Source of the DNA: Streptomyces specialis
GTDB lineage: Bacteria; Actinomycetota; Actinomycetes; Streptomycetales; Streptomycetaceae
DNA length: 64,000 bases
Assembly (NCBI RefSeq): GCF_001493375.1
Contig: NZ_LN929838.1
Coordinates: forward strand, 268,073-332,072
Direction of reading: 5' to 3'
Of the stretch, positions 62,875 to 64,000 are shown piece by piece (position 1 is the first letter of the stretch; the number at the start of each line of letters is the position of its first letter). The notes beneath the pieces are model-generated. The model saw only the letters and a program-made list of their open reading frames with translations, did not search any database and was not told the origin of the DNA. A program made the position numbers and the translations under genes.

Positions 62875-63533
62875 CGCGCCTCCTCCTCCACTTCCCCGGG
62901 CTCGTCCCCGGTCCCGCCGACGGGTGCGCTGTAGCTGTCGAGGACATGCCGGAACAGGGCCTCGCGCCGGTGGAGCGCCGTGGCGTTCCCCGGCTCCATC
63001 AGGACTTGCGTGGACGTGCCGTCGTGCACGGCGACCAGCGCCTGCCCGAGCGCCGCCTCGTCCGGGACCCGCCGCCCGGCCCGGCCCAGCGCCCGGATCA
63101 CGATCGGCAGCACCGTGTCCTGGATGGCCTGCTCCCGCGCCACCATCACACGGCGCAGGGACGGGTTGCGCAACGCGTGCGCGGTGAACTCGGCCGTCAC
63201 CCTGTACCACGCCTCGTCCACCGGGATGGCGGTCAGCGCGGCCCGCAGCGCCTCCTCCGGCGCCGCCTCCGGCATGCCGTCCAGCGCCGCCCGCAGATCG
63301 TCGAGCATCCGCGCCGAGCGCCGCTCCCACATGGCGAGGAACAGCTCGTCCAGCGACGTGAAGTTCGAGTAGAAGGCGCCCCGGGTGAAGCCCGCGCGCT
63401 CGCAGACCTGCTCCACCGTGGAACGGCCGAAGCCCTCCTCGGCGAAGACCTCCAGCGCCGCGTCGAGCAGCCGCTGCCGCGTCCGCACCCGCCGCGTCGT
63501 CACCCGTCTGGCCGGGGCGTGATCCGGGGGCAT
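62871..63533 (-). CDS. TetR-family regulator of the flavoprotein/SDR operon
   Basis: 220 residues from ATG 63533. RQRLLDAALEVFAEEGFGRSTVEQVCERAGFTRGAFYSNFTSLDELFLAMWERR is a standard DNA-binding domain. First gene of an operon whose members overlap by 4 bp each. A GATAC-N6-GTATC dyad lies 30 bp upstream, so autorepression is likely, relieved by the pathway's substrate. Confidence 0.93.
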   Translation of the reverse strand: MPPDHAPARRVTTRRVRTRQRLLDAALEVFAEEGFGRSTVEQVCERAGFTRGAFYSNFTSLDELFLAMWERRSARMLDDLRAALDGMPEAAPEEALRAALTAIPVDEAWYRVTAEFTAHALRNPSLRRVMVAREQAIQDTVLPIVIRALGRAGRRVPDEAALGQALVAVHDGTSTQVLMEPGNATALHRREALFRHVLDSYSAPVGGTGDEPGEVEEEAR

Positions 63534-63562
63534 GGTCCCTCGCCGTCCTCGGGAGCAAGTTC

Positions 63563-63578
63563 GATACATGAACGTATC
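63563..63578. promoter_or_regulatory. TetR operator before the flavoprotein operon
   Basis: GATACATGAACGTATC: perfect 5-bp arms with a 6-bp spacer, 30 bp upstream of the TetR start and between two divergent genes. Confidence 0.68.
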
Positions 63579-63697
63579 CGATGCGGCCACGTACCGGCAA
63601 GGGTTGGCGGGACTCCCGTCAACGGCCTTCCGTCCCACGGGATTCGGCGCCTCCGGTACGCTGCTCCGCCCAGCGGTGCCGAGGAGGGAACCCTACG

Positions 63698-63891
63698 ATG
63701 ACGGACTGGACGCCCGGACCCGACGGACAGCCGACGCCGTATCCGCCCGCGTATCCTCCGCCCGCCCCGCGGGCGCGGCCACCGCGCGGGCGCGGACCGC
63801 TCGCGGTCGCCCTGGGGTTCCTCGCCGCCTCGGTGATCGCCCTCGCCGCCGTCCTCGCCACCGTCCTCCCGGACGACGACGAGAGCGGTGA
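63698..63891 (+). CDS. Proline-rich single-pass membrane protein (3' end lost to adapter)
   Basis: 64 genuine codons from ATG 63698 after GAGGAGGG. A Pro/Tyr-rich cytosolic N-terminus (PTPYPPAYPPPAPRARPPRG) precedes one transmembrane helix (PLAVALGFLAASVIALAAVLATVLP) and an acidic start of the outer part. The frame enters adapter at 63892. Possibly a DUF4352/DUF4190-like membrane-anchored secreted domain, but what follows is missing. Confidence 0.65.
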
Positions 63892-64000
63892 CCGTCTCTT
63901 ATACACAGCTGACGCTGCCGGCGAACAGGTTAGATGACATAGCGTTGGCCGTCACACTGCTACACAACAATAGGGTCGACAGATAGGCAACATAGCCGCG
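63892..64000. other. Adapter remnant and low-quality tail at contig end
   Basis: 63892-63924 matches the Nextera mosaic end and Read 1 adapter (TCTCTTATACACAGCTGACG and on), followed by AT-richer bases that resemble a noisy index and P5 tail. This is not genomic DNA. Confidence 0.94.

Overview
The window is high-GC (about 73%) actinobacterial DNA, almost certainly from a Streptomyces or very close relative. The base composition, GTG starts, short intergenic hairpins without U-tracts, and families such as XRE/DUF5753 plus DUF397, DUF7848 and DUF574 methyltransferases all point that way. It reads as chromosomal accessory and household DNA. I see no tRNA, rRNA, insertion sequence or CRISPR array.

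The window is not one continuous natural sequence. Illumina Nextera-type adapter remnants lie near 9950-10030, 37356-37440, 47480-47550 and 63892-64000. They split the window into four genomic blocks: 1-~9930, 10031-37355, ~37450-47479 and ~47555-63891. Gene order across these points is not evidence of linkage. The adapters damage a Ser/Thr kinase (lost start), an MFS exporter (lost C-terminus), a GDSL lipase (lost C-terminus) and the last membrane protein.

Block 1 (1-9.9 kb) holds a kinase with a PQQ-type propeller, a Tat-exported alpha/beta hydrolase, a DUF11-repeat surface-type protein, a decayed STAS gene, a TOPRIM protein, a lamin-tail protein and a molybdopterin oxidoreductase.

Block 2 (10-37.4 kb) starts with a kinase-WD40 protein, katG with a divergent Fur-family regulator, and a cupin/GlxA-type regulator pair sharing an operator. 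It continues with an XRE/DUF397 module facing three small genes, galT, several AraC, TetR and LysR regulators with visible operators, a Tat-like short-chain dehydrogenase and a MerR gene behind a long structured leader. An FAH-family protein, a PucR regulator and an ECF sigma factor that shares its start site with a zinc-finger anti-sigma candidate follow. The block ends at a truncated MFS exporter.

Block 3 (37.5-47.5 kb) is the most interesting. A class B asparagine synthetase, a P450 and a PvcA/DIT1-type isocyanide synthase converge on an iron-siderophore-type ABC importer (lipoprotein, permease, ATPase, all translationally coupled). The logic suggests an amidated, possibly dimerised aryl isonitrile with dedicated metal-complex uptake.

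Block 4 (47.6-63.9 kb) contains a lipase, a CdaR-type regulator, a type-B carboxylesterase, a bacterial collagen-like protein and a SpoIIE phosphatase. It also has an editing-less threonyl-tRNA synthetase behind a leader peptide with three consecutive Thr codons and an attenuator hairpin, a large glycosyltransferase and an internally duplicated secreted protein. The last complete unit is a self-regulated TetR-flavoprotein-SDR operon.
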